Assembly: GCA_002205965.3 (NCBI GenBank)
Contig: NADL03000537.1
Location: 248,001 to 312,000 of the forward strand
Origin: Kappaphycus alvarezii
Taxonomy: Eukaryota; Rhodophyta; Florideophyceae; Gigartinales; Solieriaceae
Length of the DNA: 64,000 nt
Direction of reading: 5' to 3'
Numbering within the stretch: position 1 is the stretch's first letter; each line of letters opens with the position of its first letter. The position numbers and the translations under genes are program-made. A model generated the notes under the pieces. The model saw nothing but the letters and a program-made list of their open reading frames with translations. It ran no database searches and was not told the origin of the DNA. Below are positions 17,859 through 25,977 of this stretch, piece by piece.

Positions 17859-19109
17859 TCAGCGACATTGGACACCCGGCGGGAGATTAGCGCATTCATC
17901 GGGTGGCGGAGGCCGAGGCGGACGAGGCCTTCGTACCGGCCCATGCCAACATTCCGCGTAATCACTGAATTCGCGGCATTGTCCAATAATGCCTTCGATC
18001 CACCCAGATTTGGGTTCCCACAAGCGAGTCGCCTGCCCGCGACCACGCGAGCACTTAAATTTCCCACAATTCGCCTTGTCGCTTGAGGACGAATGAATTG
18101 CGAAAACCCGGCGTGTTCGTCCGTCAGCACTGGTGTAAGACAGCACCGAACCGGAGTCACCATTGCAAGTTTTATAAATCGTGTCATCCATATCGTACTC
18201 GATGTCGCGACGGTCGACGTCGTCGACCTTGAACTTTCCTCCGTTACGAAACACCGGGGGAATACCAGGTACACATTCGGTAGGTCCGTACGAATCGATG
18301 AAAAATAACGACTCGTCGCGAGGTGGGGCATTGCGCGCAATGAGAGGATAATCATACGGATAATCAGCCCATCCGCCTGGCAGAGTCACAATGGCGATAT
18401 CGTCCTCATCATCGCCATTACCTGTATAATCAGGATGATATTCGTATCGTGTTATAGGAAAATTTCCCTGGCACGGGTTAAACCCCTGTCTGCCCGGACT
18501 TAGTCGTGTGCTCAAACAGCGATTGGTTGAACGGTCAAGATTATCGGTCCAAACATTAAACGCCCGGACCTCTACTACGCAGTGTGCGTTGGTGACGGCA
18601 AATCCATTTCTGATTGTAAAACCGCTACAATAAGACGTCGGCTCATCAACGCTGAATTGTCTCCCGACAGCCACCGCCCAAGGAATCCCGGAGTAAAACC
18701 CGTTCTCGATAGGTTGTTGTGCTACCGGAGCACCGTCGAAGGTGAACTCGGGTGCATCGACTTCGCTATCTCCATGCCTAAGATCCGATAAGTAGCGTTT
18801 GGCTTGGATCAATCGATAACCACGTGCACAGTCGCCCTCGGTGCTCGAGAACCCAGCGAGTTCGCGTAATTTCCCATTTTCAGAGAGCAGGCGGTCCATT
18901 ACGCCGAAACGATAAAGCAAACGCTCCCCGTCAATGAAACACGCCGTGAATTCAGGGTTGAGTGACGGACCCGTTGGCTCGCCAAAGGATGAAACTAAAG
19001 GATTAGGTTCAAACTCAATAGTTGTCAGATCAACCTGGCTCTCCCCGCCACAAGAAAACATCCAAGCCACACTCAATACCACCGCTAGAGATTTGATTTT
19101 CGCTTTCAA
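17859..19109 (-). CDS. Secreted trypsin-like serine protease (S1 family) with a shared N-terminal module
   Basis: 416 residues. The signal peptide ends in a lipobox-like FSC. An N-terminal module (YRFGVMDRLLSENGKLRELAG, CARGYRLIQAKRYL) is shared with the protein at 16421-17098. The chymotrypsin fold has all three catalytic residues: His176 in TNAHCVV, Asp237 in DDIAIVTL and Ser319 in CNGDSGSVL. A Pro/Arg-rich stretch (RRPRPPRPPPP) and a Cys-containing tail end the chain. The module between signal and catalytic domain may be a propeptide or a targeting domain. It is likely periplasmic or exported, substrate unknown, and it heads the minus-strand set of modular secreted proteins. Confidence 0.9.
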   Translation of the reverse strand: MKAKIKSLAVVLSVAWMFSCGGESQVDLTTIEFEPNPLVSSFGEPTGPSLNPEFTACFIDGERLLYRFGVMDRLLSENGKLRELAGFSSTEGDCARGYRLIQAKRYLSDLRHGDSEVDAPEFTFDGAPVAQQPIENGFYSGIPWAVAVGRQFSVDEPTSYCSGFTIRNGFAVTNAHCVVEVRAFNVWTDNLDRSTNRCLSTRLSPGRQGFNPCQGNFPITRYEYHPDYTGNGDDEDDIAIVTLPGGWADYPYDYPLIARNAPPRDESLFFIDSYGPTECVPGIPPVFRNGGKFKVDDVDRRDIEYDMDDTIYKTCNGDSGSVLSYTSADGRTRRVFAIHSSSSDKANCGKFKCSRGRGQATRLWEPKSGWIEGIIGQCREFSDYAECWHGPVRRPRPPRPPPPDECANLPPGVQCR

Positions 19110-19358
19110 TGCAAACCCTCTTGGTTAATTGGACTTAACCCCAAAACTTCTAATACCACCGATACTGTATGAAAAGGCAAGATAAACGGACAAAGAGTCC
19201 GCCGTCAACAGCAAAAGACATAGAACTCGAATAATCCGGGCCAGTGGTCTTTAGCCATGCAATGGCGGTAACCTGGCTGAGCTGGCCTTGGCCGGTGGCA
19301 CGAAACGCCCCCCCCAAGGCTTGTGGAACCACGCGGCCTTCCGCTACGAGAGCCCCCT

Positions 19359-20183
19359 ATGCACCCACGACGCCTCGAGCTGCGCATCATGAAACGGGTT
19401 GGCGAAGCCTGCCGAGACTTCGGCATGATCCGGCCGAACGACGCGATTTTGGTCGCCCTCTCCGGCGGCAAGGACTCCTACGCGATGCTCTGGGCTTTGA
19501 AGCGCATCCAAGCCCGAGCACCTTTTCCCTTACGTCTGGTCGCGTACCACCTCGATCAGGGTCAGCCCGGGCACGACGTTCGCCCGATTGAAGCGCACAT
19601 CCAAAGCGCCGAAGTCCCCTACGAAATCGAGGTGCAGGATACCTACTCACGCGTCGTCGAGAAAACCGAGCCCGGCAAGATCTACTGCTCGCTTTGCTCG
19701 CGCTTTCGCCGGGCGATCCTCTACAAAGCGGCCAATCGCCACGGCTGCACCAAAGTCGCGCTTGGCCACCACGCCGACGACATCATCGAAACCGTGTTGC
19801 TCAACATGTTTTTCTCGGGCCAGCTCAAAGCCATGCCGCCTCGCCTGCGCTCCGATGACGGCCACCAAGAGCTCATTCGGCCCTTGGCGTACGTTCCGGA
19901 AGACGAGCTCGTCGAACTCGCCCAGCACCACGCGTTTCCCATCGTGCCGTGCCAGCTCTGCGGCAGCCAAGAAAAACAACGCAAGGCGGTAAAAACCATG
20001 CTCGCCGAGATGGACGCGCGCTACCCCGAAATGCGGATCAAGCCCAGTATCTTGAGCTCGTTATCCAACGTGCGACCGACCCATCTGCTCGACGCATCGC
20101 TGAACGCGCTCTACCGCGAGCTCGGCGCCGACGATGTCGAAGACGACGATGCCCCGGTCACGCTGCGTGTTCTCCCCGCGTGA
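19359..20183 (+). CDS. ttcA: tRNA 2-thiocytidine synthetase TtcA-like protein
   Basis: The PP-loop ATPase motif SGGKDS, the CSLCSR and CQLCGSQ cysteine pairs (Fe-S cluster) and HHADDIIET identify the TtcA/TtuA family, which thiolates C32 of tRNA. The ATG at 19359 gives 274 residues; an upstream in-frame GTG at 19323 is possible. The last 73 bp overlap antisense with the convergent histidine kinase gene, which is unusual for a housekeeping tRNA gene. No partner gene for sulfur delivery is nearby. Confidence 0.9.
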   Translation: MHPRRLELRIMKRVGEACRDFGMIRPNDAILVALSGGKDSYAMLWALKRIQARAPFPLRLVAYHLDQGQPGHDVRPIEAHIQSAEVPYEIEVQDTYSRVVEKTEPGKIYCSLCSRFRRAILYKAANRHGCTKVALGHHADDIIETVLLNMFFSGQLKAMPPRLRSDDGHQELIRPLAYVPEDELVELAQHHAFPIVPCQLCGSQEKQRKAVKTMLAEMDARYPEMRIKPSILSSLSNVRPTHLLDASLNALYRELGADDVEDDDAPVTLRVLPA

Positions 20184-21586
20184 GCAGAAAGCGGAAAGCA
20201 GATCCGAAACGACGCCCCCCCAAGCTCCCTCGAAGCACCGATCTCAAGACGCCCATCGGCGCTCTCGATAATGCGTTCACACACACTTAGCCCAAGACCG
20301 GTTCCTTGACCGGCCGGCTTGGTGGTGAAAAAAGGCTCAGAAATTCGGTGCATGACATCGCTGGAGATCCCCGGACCACTGTCTTCGACGACAAGTGTCA
20401 CCGATTCTTCCCTGACTTCAGCTTGGATCTGCAGCCGCGCTTGGCGGGTGACGGTTTTCATGGCAGCAGCGGCATTCAAAGCTAGGTTGAGGAGCACCTG
20501 AAGCAGCGCCCCCTCCTGGATGGGAAGCTCCACACCATGCTCGGGTTTGCGGACATCGACAACGATCTCGCGGAAGTCGCGTTGCGGCGCCAGAAGCTGC
20601 TCGAATTCCTCGAGTACCTTTGTCAAAGATGCACTGCCCGCTGCCTCGCTCGAGACTCTTGAAAAATCGAGGAGGTTTCGAAGCGTCTTCTGCATCCGCA
20701 GAACCTCCCGCTCCACATGGCCCAAGGCGCGGCGTCGCTCGGATACGGGGAGAGCCGAATCACCCAGATGCTCAATGAACCCGCCGACTATCGCCAAAGG
20801 ATTGCCAAGCTCATGGGCAAGGCCCGCTGCCAACTTTCCCACCACCGCGAGACGCTCCGAGCGCAGCAGCTCAGCTTGGGCTTGCGATAACTCGGCGTGC
20901 GCGCCTTGAAGTTCTTCAAGCTGCACCGCGATTTGCTCGCGATCTTCGGCGAGTTGTCGATTGATCGCAGAAATATCTCGTCCGAGCGAGGCCAACCCGC
21001 GATCTTCCTTCGAGAAATGCAGCAGTCCCTCATGGTCCGCCTCGGCGACGAGACGGGCCAGGCGCCTCAGCGGCGCAACGAGCGAACGTTGCGCCAAGCT
21101 GAGGCCTACCCCGACCATCGCCACGAAGCTCATCATGAACGTCATTAAAATGCTGGTTTGTGACCGATAAACCCGCGCTAATCCGTCGGGTCTGGAGCGG
21201 GATGCTACAATCGCCGTCCACGGTCGATACCTTTCCTCAACGCGCCGGACGAGAAAAACCTCGCCCTCAAAACCGAGCAATTCACCCGCGGCAGGCAGAG
21301 GGTGCGGCAAGCGATGCGATGACGTTTCCAAGCGAGGGATCCCGTCACCCACAACCGTAAGCCTGACGTTGAGCTCGCTTGCCAGGTGCTGGAGTGACGC
21401 AAGCAGCTGGGAATGCGGCTCGCCGAGGCGCTCATGAACCGCGATGAGTGCGGCTTCAAGTTCGAAGCGACCGCTATCGGCCACGAGCTCCTGCCCCCAG
21501 ACCACAACGCCGACGTAGCAGATGGTCAACCCGACCGAAGCAACCGCAAAGAAAAGCGCGACCAGACGAAGGACCAGATTTTTCAC
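20111..21586 (-). CDS. Orphan membrane sensor histidine kinase
   Basis: 491 residues with an N-terminal TM, a periplasmic sensor region, a second TM (MTFMMSFVAMVGVGL), a HAMP-like linker and coiled coil, then HisKA and HATPase_c. The phospho-acceptor lies in AHELGNPLAIV (His near 258), the N box in LLNLALNAA, G1 in EDSGPGIS, F in FFTTK and G2 in GTGLGLSV. All catalytic boxes are intact. No response regulator is adjacent. It shares a 4-bp overlap with pilD upstream and overlaps the 3' end of ttcA by 73 bp. It may serve pilus or envelope control, but its partner is unknown. Confidence 0.9.
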   Translation of the reverse strand: MKNLVLRLVALFFAVASVGLTICYVGVVVWGQELVADSGRFELEAALIAVHERLGEPHSQLLASLQHLASELNVRLTVVGDGIPRLETSSHRLPHPLPAAGELLGFEGEVFLVRRVEERYRPWTAIVASRSRPDGLARVYRSQTSILMTFMMSFVAMVGVGLSLAQRSLVAPLRRLARLVAEADHEGLLHFSKEDRGLASLGRDISAINRQLAEDREQIAVQLEELQGAHAELSQAQAELLRSERLAVVGKLAAGLAHELGNPLAIVGGFIEHLGDSALPVSERRRALGHVEREVLRMQKTLRNLLDFSRVSSEAAGSASLTKVLEEFEQLLAPQRDFREIVVDVRKPEHGVELPIQEGALLQVLLNLALNAAAAMKTVTRQARLQIQAEVREESVTLVVEDSGPGISSDVMHRISEPFFTTKPAGQGTGLGLSVCERIIESADGRLEIGASRELGGASFRICFPLSAHAGRTRSVTGASSSSTSSAPSSR

Positions 21587-22467
21587 ACCTTTAAAGCTCC
21601 CAGCGCGTCAGCCAACAAAACGACCAAGCGCTGGGGGCCGTCGAGAAAGACGTTCGGCAGCAGCACGACCTGGAACGCGGCCAACGCCAGAAAAGGTCCG
21701 AAAGGGACCGCTCCGGCCGGAGGCTCCCAAAGCTCGGCCGGGTCGTCGACCACGGTGGTCACAGGCTCGGGGACGGGGTCGCTGCGGCCACGATGGCCGC
21801 CGAACAGCGAGATCACGCCACCGCCAAGCGCACCTTGGACCGACGCCAACACCAGTACCGTCAGTGTCGGCATCAAGCCCAGCGCCAAACCGAGCATCGC
21901 CAGGAGTTTCACGTCACCCAGACCCAAACCCTCTCTTCCGGTCAACCGCCTAAACCCCCAGCCCACCGCAAAGATAAGCACCGCGGGAAACAGGCCGATA
22001 AGCGCCGCTTGCCAACCGAGACCGCCAGGAAGCAGCGCCATCAGCATCGCGAAGACCATTCCCGGAAAAACGATGCAATCCGGGATCCACCAATGGTCGA
22101 TGTCGAGAAAAACAATGGCCAGGAGCATGGCACCCAACACCGCCCATTTCAAAAGCTCGGCTGTGGGACCCAAGCGCAGCCATAGCGCCGCAAAAACCAC
22201 CGCCGTCAAGAACTCCACCAGCGGGTAGCGCGCCGAGATCGCTACCCCGCAGCCACGGCACCGCCCTCGGAGCAAAAGCCAGCTCAAAATCGGAATATTA
22301 TCCCACGCGCGCACCGGGGTGAGGCAGTGCGGGCAACGACTTCGCGGGGCCACGACCGAGAGATCTTCTGGAAGCCGGCCGATCACCACGTTCAAGAACG
22401 AGCCGACCAGAGCCCCCAAGACCACAAAGTTGACAGCCAGGGTGTCGTGTAGGCGTAGATCGTCCAT
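21583..22467 (-). CDS. pilD: Type IV prepilin peptidase / N-methyltransferase
   Basis: 294-residue integral membrane A24 peptidase. Two CxxC pairs (CPHC, CRGC) form the zinc-binding cytoplasmic domain. The catalytic aspartates are in FLDIDHWWIPD and GLGDVKLLA (GxGD motif). It cleaves the PilA leader at RG^F and N-methylates Phe1 at the inner membrane. It is divergent from pilA across the 217-bp regulatory gap and its stop overlaps the orphan kinase start. Many TM helices follow from residue 90 on. Confidence 0.93.
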   Translation of the reverse strand: MDDLRLHDTLAVNFVVLGALVGSFLNVVIGRLPEDLSVVAPRSRCPHCLTPVRAWDNIPILSWLLLRGRCRGCGVAISARYPLVEFLTAVVFAALWLRLGPTAELLKWAVLGAMLLAIVFLDIDHWWIPDCIVFPGMVFAMLMALLPGGLGWQAALIGLFPAVLIFAVGWGFRRLTGREGLGLGDVKLLAMLGLALGLMPTLTVLVLASVQGALGGGVISLFGGHRGRSDPVPEPVTTVVDDPAELWEPPAGAVPFGPFLALAAFQVVLLPNVFLDGPQRLVVLLADALGALKV

Positions 22468-22493
22468 AAGTTCCGAGCGGCATGGTCAAAGTC

Positions 22494-22530
22494 TGTCACC
22501 ATGAACGACGGTCACTGACAATTTTTGTCA
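22494..22530 (+). promoter_or_regulatory. Candidate PilR-type upstream activator sites for pilA
   Basis: TGTCA half-sites occur at 22494-22498 (TGTCA), 22516-22520 (TGACA) and 22526-22530 (TGTCA). The last two form the palindrome TGACAATTTTTGTCA. They lie about 50-90 bp upstream of the -24/-12 element, where sigma-54 activators bind. The half-site resembles the [C/G]TGTC repeat reported for Pseudomonas PilR; assigning PilR here is inference. Confidence 0.5.
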
Positions 22531-22580
22531 TGCGCACTGCCCAAGAGCCATACCTCGCCTGTTTTGACGACGATTTTACT

Positions 22581-22596
22581 TGGCATCGGGTTTGCT
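22581..22596 (+). promoter_or_regulatory. Sigma-54 (-24/-12) promoter of pilA
   Basis: TGGCATCGGGTTTGCT matches the sigma-54 consensus TGGCAYG-N4-TTGCW closely. The invariant GG (22582-22583) and GC (22594-22595) are 12 bp apart start to start. The predicted transcript start is near 22607, about 78 bp before the pilA ATG. A sigma-54-dependent PilR is encoded at 33819-35198. Confidence 0.8.
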
Positions 22597-22684
22597 TAAT
22601 CTAGTGCCGGAGAAGAGATGACGTTCGCGAGGACGACGCAACCACGGCTGGGCTGAACCCAGCCTCTGAGGAGTTAGGCACCGT

Positions 22685-23191
22685 ATGTTGAAGCGCAAGT
22701 ATCAGCGAGGATTTACCCTCATCGAGCTGATGATCGTGGTGGCGATCATCGGGATTTTGGCGGCCATCGCCATTCCGAACTTCATTCAGTTCCAGGCCAA
22801 ATCTAAGCAAACTGAAGCCAAGGCCAACTTGAAGGCGATCTTCACCGCGAAAAAGGCCACCCTCGCCGAATTGAACCACTGGGCATGCGGATTTTGCGGT
22901 TTCGAAGCGGAGAGCGGCAATATCTACACGTACCGGGCCGGCGGCGATACGATCGAAACCCTGGCCAATACCGCAAACGCCGTCGCACGAGCGGAAACAA
23001 ACGTCGACAACGCCGCCGAGACCGCTGCAACCTCGGTGACCCAAGCCTTCACCGTGACGGCGATGGGACAGATCGACAACGACGCGTTCCTCGACGGCTG
23101 GCAGATCAACGATGGTAACGTCCTCTGCAATGGCTCGCTCACCGGCGCCGAATGCCCCTTGACCCCGGCCGCCAACGACGTCGAAAACTAA
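22685..23191 (+). CDS. pilA: Type IV major pilin
   Basis: 168 residues. The leader MLKRKYQRG is cut before FTLIELMIVVAIIG, with Glu5 of the mature pilin present. The hydrophobic helix then runs into a globular domain containing Cys-Gly-Phe-Cys (CGFC) and a further cysteine pair near the C-terminus (LCNGSLTGAEC), as in pilins with a disulfide loop. A strong sigma-54 promoter lies upstream and a terminator just downstream, giving a short abundant transcript. Length is slightly longer than the type IVa norm (about 150) and shorter than Myxococcus PilA. Confidence 0.93.
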   Translation: MLKRKYQRGFTLIELMIVVAIIGILAAIAIPNFIQFQAKSKQTEAKANLKAIFTAKKATLAELNHWACGFCGFEAESGNIYTYRAGGDTIETLANTANAVARAETNVDNAAETAATSVTQAFTVTAMGQIDNDAFLDGWQINDGNVLCNGSLTGAECPLTPAANDVEN

Positions 23192-23230
23192 GGTTTGAGC
23201 GCGACCGAGCGCCACGGAGCTTCGACGTCT

Positions 23231-25084
23231 GTGGACCCAGAGACCCCGCCTGAGCGCGGGGTTTCTTCGTTTTACCCCACGCTTTGTACCCCGCTGGCAG
23301 GCCTCACCGCTGCCGTACTCTTCGCCGCGGCCGCACTCGACGGCAGCGCTCACTACCTTGCAGCATACGCTCTTCGATGGGCCGTCCTTGCGTGGTTACT
23401 CACGACGCCCCGAGGGTTCCTGCCTCTTCGCTGCACCGTCGCCACCGTGACACTTATTACTCTAAGCTTCGCTCTCGGCCTGCTTTCAAGCGAGCGTATA
23501 GTAGCCGCCAGTGAGTTTTTCGCAAACACCGCTCTCGGGTGCGCGGTACTTTGGGTGACCACCACCGCACCACGCCGGTGGATCCTCGAGACTTCAACCG
23601 GCGTCGTTATTGCCGCCGTCGGACACGCGATCTGGGCACTCGTCGGCGCTGCAGTGGACGGGGGCCGAGCCACCGCTGGGTTCTTCAATCCCAACCACCT
23701 GGGTGCCTGGCTGGTCCTTGCGGTTGCCTTGGTCTTCAGCCCAACCGCCGAGTCACGACCCCTCGACGCCATCCGGGCGATGAATCGCGGAGACCGAATT
23801 CGGATCATCGCGCTGCTCGGCGTGCTGACCGCTGGGGTGGTCGCCACGGCTTCGCGAAGCGCTACTGCCGCACTGGTGGCGACATGCGCGCCACAGCTCG
23901 TAGTCGCTTTCCCGCGCCGGGCTGCCGCGGGTTTGTTGGCCTCCCCTCTCGGCGTCGCATTGATCCCCGCTCTTCGTGAACGCTTTCTCGGCATAGGCGA
24001 TGCGTTCGCTTACGACCGGCTGGCGATCTGGTCGAGCGCCTGGCGCGTGATCCGGGAGCATCCGTTCGGCGTGGGTCTTGGGGATGTGCCGCATGCTCTG
24101 CGGGTAGCCGGTGTAGAGATCACGCATGGCCCGGTGCGCTATCCAAAAGTGGCTCAGCACGCCCACAATGAGGCTCTACAACTCGCCATGGAGCTCGGCT
24201 TCGGCAGTGTGCTCATCGCAGCCGCCTTCACAATGCTGGTGTGCGCAGCACTTCGTCAGCGGGATCGTGGGTCCATAGTAGGTGTTGTGGCAGCCGTCGC
24301 GATCCCAGCAGCCTTCGGTGCAACCCTCAGGGTCCCGGTGATCACACTCAGCGCGGCTCTGCTTATGGGTCGAAGTCTACCTCGCCGGTCGCTGCGGCGG
24401 CGCGGCGCTCGATGGCCTTTGGCGTTAGCGACACTCGCTGTCTTCGTCGTGACGCCGGCTGTAGCGAGCCGCGCACTCAGCGCCATGGCCGATGGCGCTC
24501 AGCACCGAGGTGATCTCCAAACAGCAGAGCTCTTGAGCGGCTACGCGATCACCGTCGCACCCTTCGATCTGTCGGCGCAACTGCTTCATGCGAGCCTGCG
24601 CTACCGCCGGAGCCGCAACGGCGAAGAGGCGCTCGGGCGACTCCAGACGCTTGCAAAGCGTTTTCCCACGGCTCCTGAACCTCTCGAGCGCATGACTACC
24701 GTGCTTCGCCAGGCCCCACCGAGCCCCGAGCGCAACCGCCTGATCGCCGATACGCTCAGAGAACGCACCCGTCGCGACCCCAAAAACGCATATTTATGGG
24801 TGGAGCGTGCGCGGGTCGCGCTGGAGCGCGGACACCCAAGCGCCGCCCGACGCTCGTTGAACCAGGCGCTCCTGCTCGAACCGAATTGCGCTGACGCCCT
24901 CGCCCTCGCCGCCCTCGCTACCCCGCGCGGGCCAGGGCGTCAGAGGATGATTGATCGAGCCCTCCGTGCCGACCATCTCGCCGAGCGCTATGACGGCCGG
25001 AGCGCCACTATTTTATCTCTCGATGCTTCGCTCCGCGAACGGTTGCGCACCTTGCGGTATGATGACTCCGAGAGAGCCCCATGA
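23231..25084 (+). CDS. Wzy_C/O-antigen-ligase-like membrane protein with TPR-like tail (candidate pilin glycosylation enzyme)
   Basis: About ten TM segments cover the first ~420 residues. They end in the Wzy_C loop with the VGLGDVPH block and HNEALQLAMELGFG, matching the HNxxLQxxxExG signature of O-antigen ligases/PglL. The C-terminal ~200 residues are alpha-helical with TPR-like pairs (SARRSLNQALLLEPNCADAL). The frame is open back to a TTG at 23195. I chose the GTG at 23231 (GGAG 11 bases upstream), since the pilA terminator lies inside the N-terminal codons. Wzy_C proteins next to pilA in Pseudomonas (TfpO) glycosylate pilin; that role here is inference, and polymerising or ligating a surface glycan is the alternative. 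Confidence 0.8.
   Translation: MDPETPPERGVSSFYPTLCTPLAGLTAAVLFAAAALDGSAHYLAAYALRWAVLAWLLTTPRGFLPLRCTVATVTLITLSFALGLLSSERIVAASEFFANTALGCAVLWVTTTAPRRWILETSTGVVIAAVGHAIWALVGAAVDGGRATAGFFNPNHLGAWLVLAVALVFSPTAESRPLDAIRAMNRGDRIRIIALLGVLTAGVVATASRSATAALVATCAPQLVVAFPRRAAAGLLASPLGVALIPALRERFLGIGDAFAYDRLAIWSSAWRVIREHPFGVGLGDVPHALRVAGVEITHGPVRYPKVAQHAHNEALQLAMELGFGSVLIAAAFTMLVCAALRQRDRGSIVGVVAAVAIPAAFGATLRVPVITLSAALLMGRSLPRRSLRRRGARWPLALATLAVFVVTPAVASRALSAMADGAQHRGDLQTAELLSGYAITVAPFDLSAQLLHASLRYRRSRNGEEALGRLQTLAKRFPTAPEPLERMTTVLRQAPPSPERNRLIADTLRERTRRDPKNAYLWVERARVALERGHPSAARRSLNQALLLEPNCADALALAALATPRGPGRQRMIDRALRADHLAERYDGRSATILSLDASLRERLRTLRYDDSERAP
23243..23273 (+). terminator. Intrinsic terminator downstream of pilA
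   Basis: ACCCCGC (23243-23249) pairs with GCGGGGT (23256-23262) around a six-base loop, followed by TTTCTTCGTTTT. It is about 50 bp after the pilA stop. It lies within the first codons of the next open frame, so read-through or an unusual start is needed to express that gene. Confidence 0.75.
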
Positions 25085-25977
25085 GCACTTCGATCAGGTT
25101 CGCGCTGCTTTTTCCCGTCTTCGCTGTCGCCACGGTGCACAGCCATCGCCTGCTCGATACCAGCGCCGAGAGCACAGGCAGAAGTCTTGAGAGTCGACTC
25201 CCGTCACCCTACGCCACGCGGCTCTTGAGTCTCGGCCACTACGCGCTGGCTGCGGACTACTACTGGCTTCGTGCTCTCGGTCACTTCGGTGATCGAAGGC
25301 GGCACCAAGACCTCTACCCCGAGCTCGAAGCGCTGCTCACCCGGGCGAACACCCTCGACCCCTACTACATCAGCGTTTACCGTTTGGCCGGAACCGCTCT
25401 CACACTTAGAGGCATGGACATTTCCCATTCCAACCGCCTGCTTCAACGCGGCCTCAAGCACCGGCCCGACGTTTGGGAGATCCCTTTCTATCTCGGTTTC
25501 AACAACTACTATTTCGAGCGTGACTTCGATAAGGCCGCACAAAATCTCGCCCGAGCGGCACGCTTGCCGGGCGCTCCGCACTACACCGGCCAACTGGCGA
25601 CACGTTTGGCGGCGCAAGCCGGTGAGCCCGAGATCGGCCTGCGCTTCGTTGACCAGATCCTGGCTGAACTTCCCCAAGACCGTAAAGAGCTGCGTTCGGC
25701 TTACGAGGAACGACGAAAACTCCTGCAACTCGAAGTCGAATTGAAATGGCTAAATGAGGCGGCACGACGCTTTCGGGAAGCTCGGCGCTACTCCGCGCCC
25801 GACCTTCAAACCCTCTTGAGCGCCGGCCTGCTCACCGCGATTCCTGAAGAGCCACTCGGTGGTCGTTATTTTGTCGGCGATGGCGAGGTCAAAACGACCA
25901 ACGAAGAATTGCGACTTCGACTTTCCGAGAGGGCACGCCCCACAATCGAAGGCAATGAACCCGAGGATCAACCATGA
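25081..25977 (+). CDS. TPR-like protein, possible PilG equivalent
   Basis: 298 residues with a short hydrophobic N-terminus and helical repeats in the middle (YYISVYRLAGTALTLRG, WEIPFYLGFNNYYFERDFDKA), suggesting tetratricopeptide repeats. It overlaps the Wzy_C gene (ATGA) upstream and the ABC ATPase gene (ATGA) downstream. In Myxococcus xanthus the order pilA-pilG-pilH-pilI precedes pilD. By position this protein matches PilG, but I cannot assert sequence homology. It is likely exported or membrane-attached and works with the ABC exporter. Confidence 0.7.
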   Translation: MSTSIRFALLFPVFAVATVHSHRLLDTSAESTGRSLESRLPSPYATRLLSLGHYALAADYYWLRALGHFGDRRRHQDLYPELEALLTRANTLDPYYISVYRLAGTALTLRGMDISHSNRLLQRGLKHRPDVWEIPFYLGFNNYYFERDFDKAAQNLARAARLPGAPHYTGQLATRLAAQAGEPEIGLRFVDQILAELPQDRKELRSAYEERRKLLQLEVELKWLNEAARRFREARRYSAPDLQTLLSAGLLTAIPEEPLGGRYFVGDGEVKTTNEELRLRLSERARPTIEGNEPEDQP

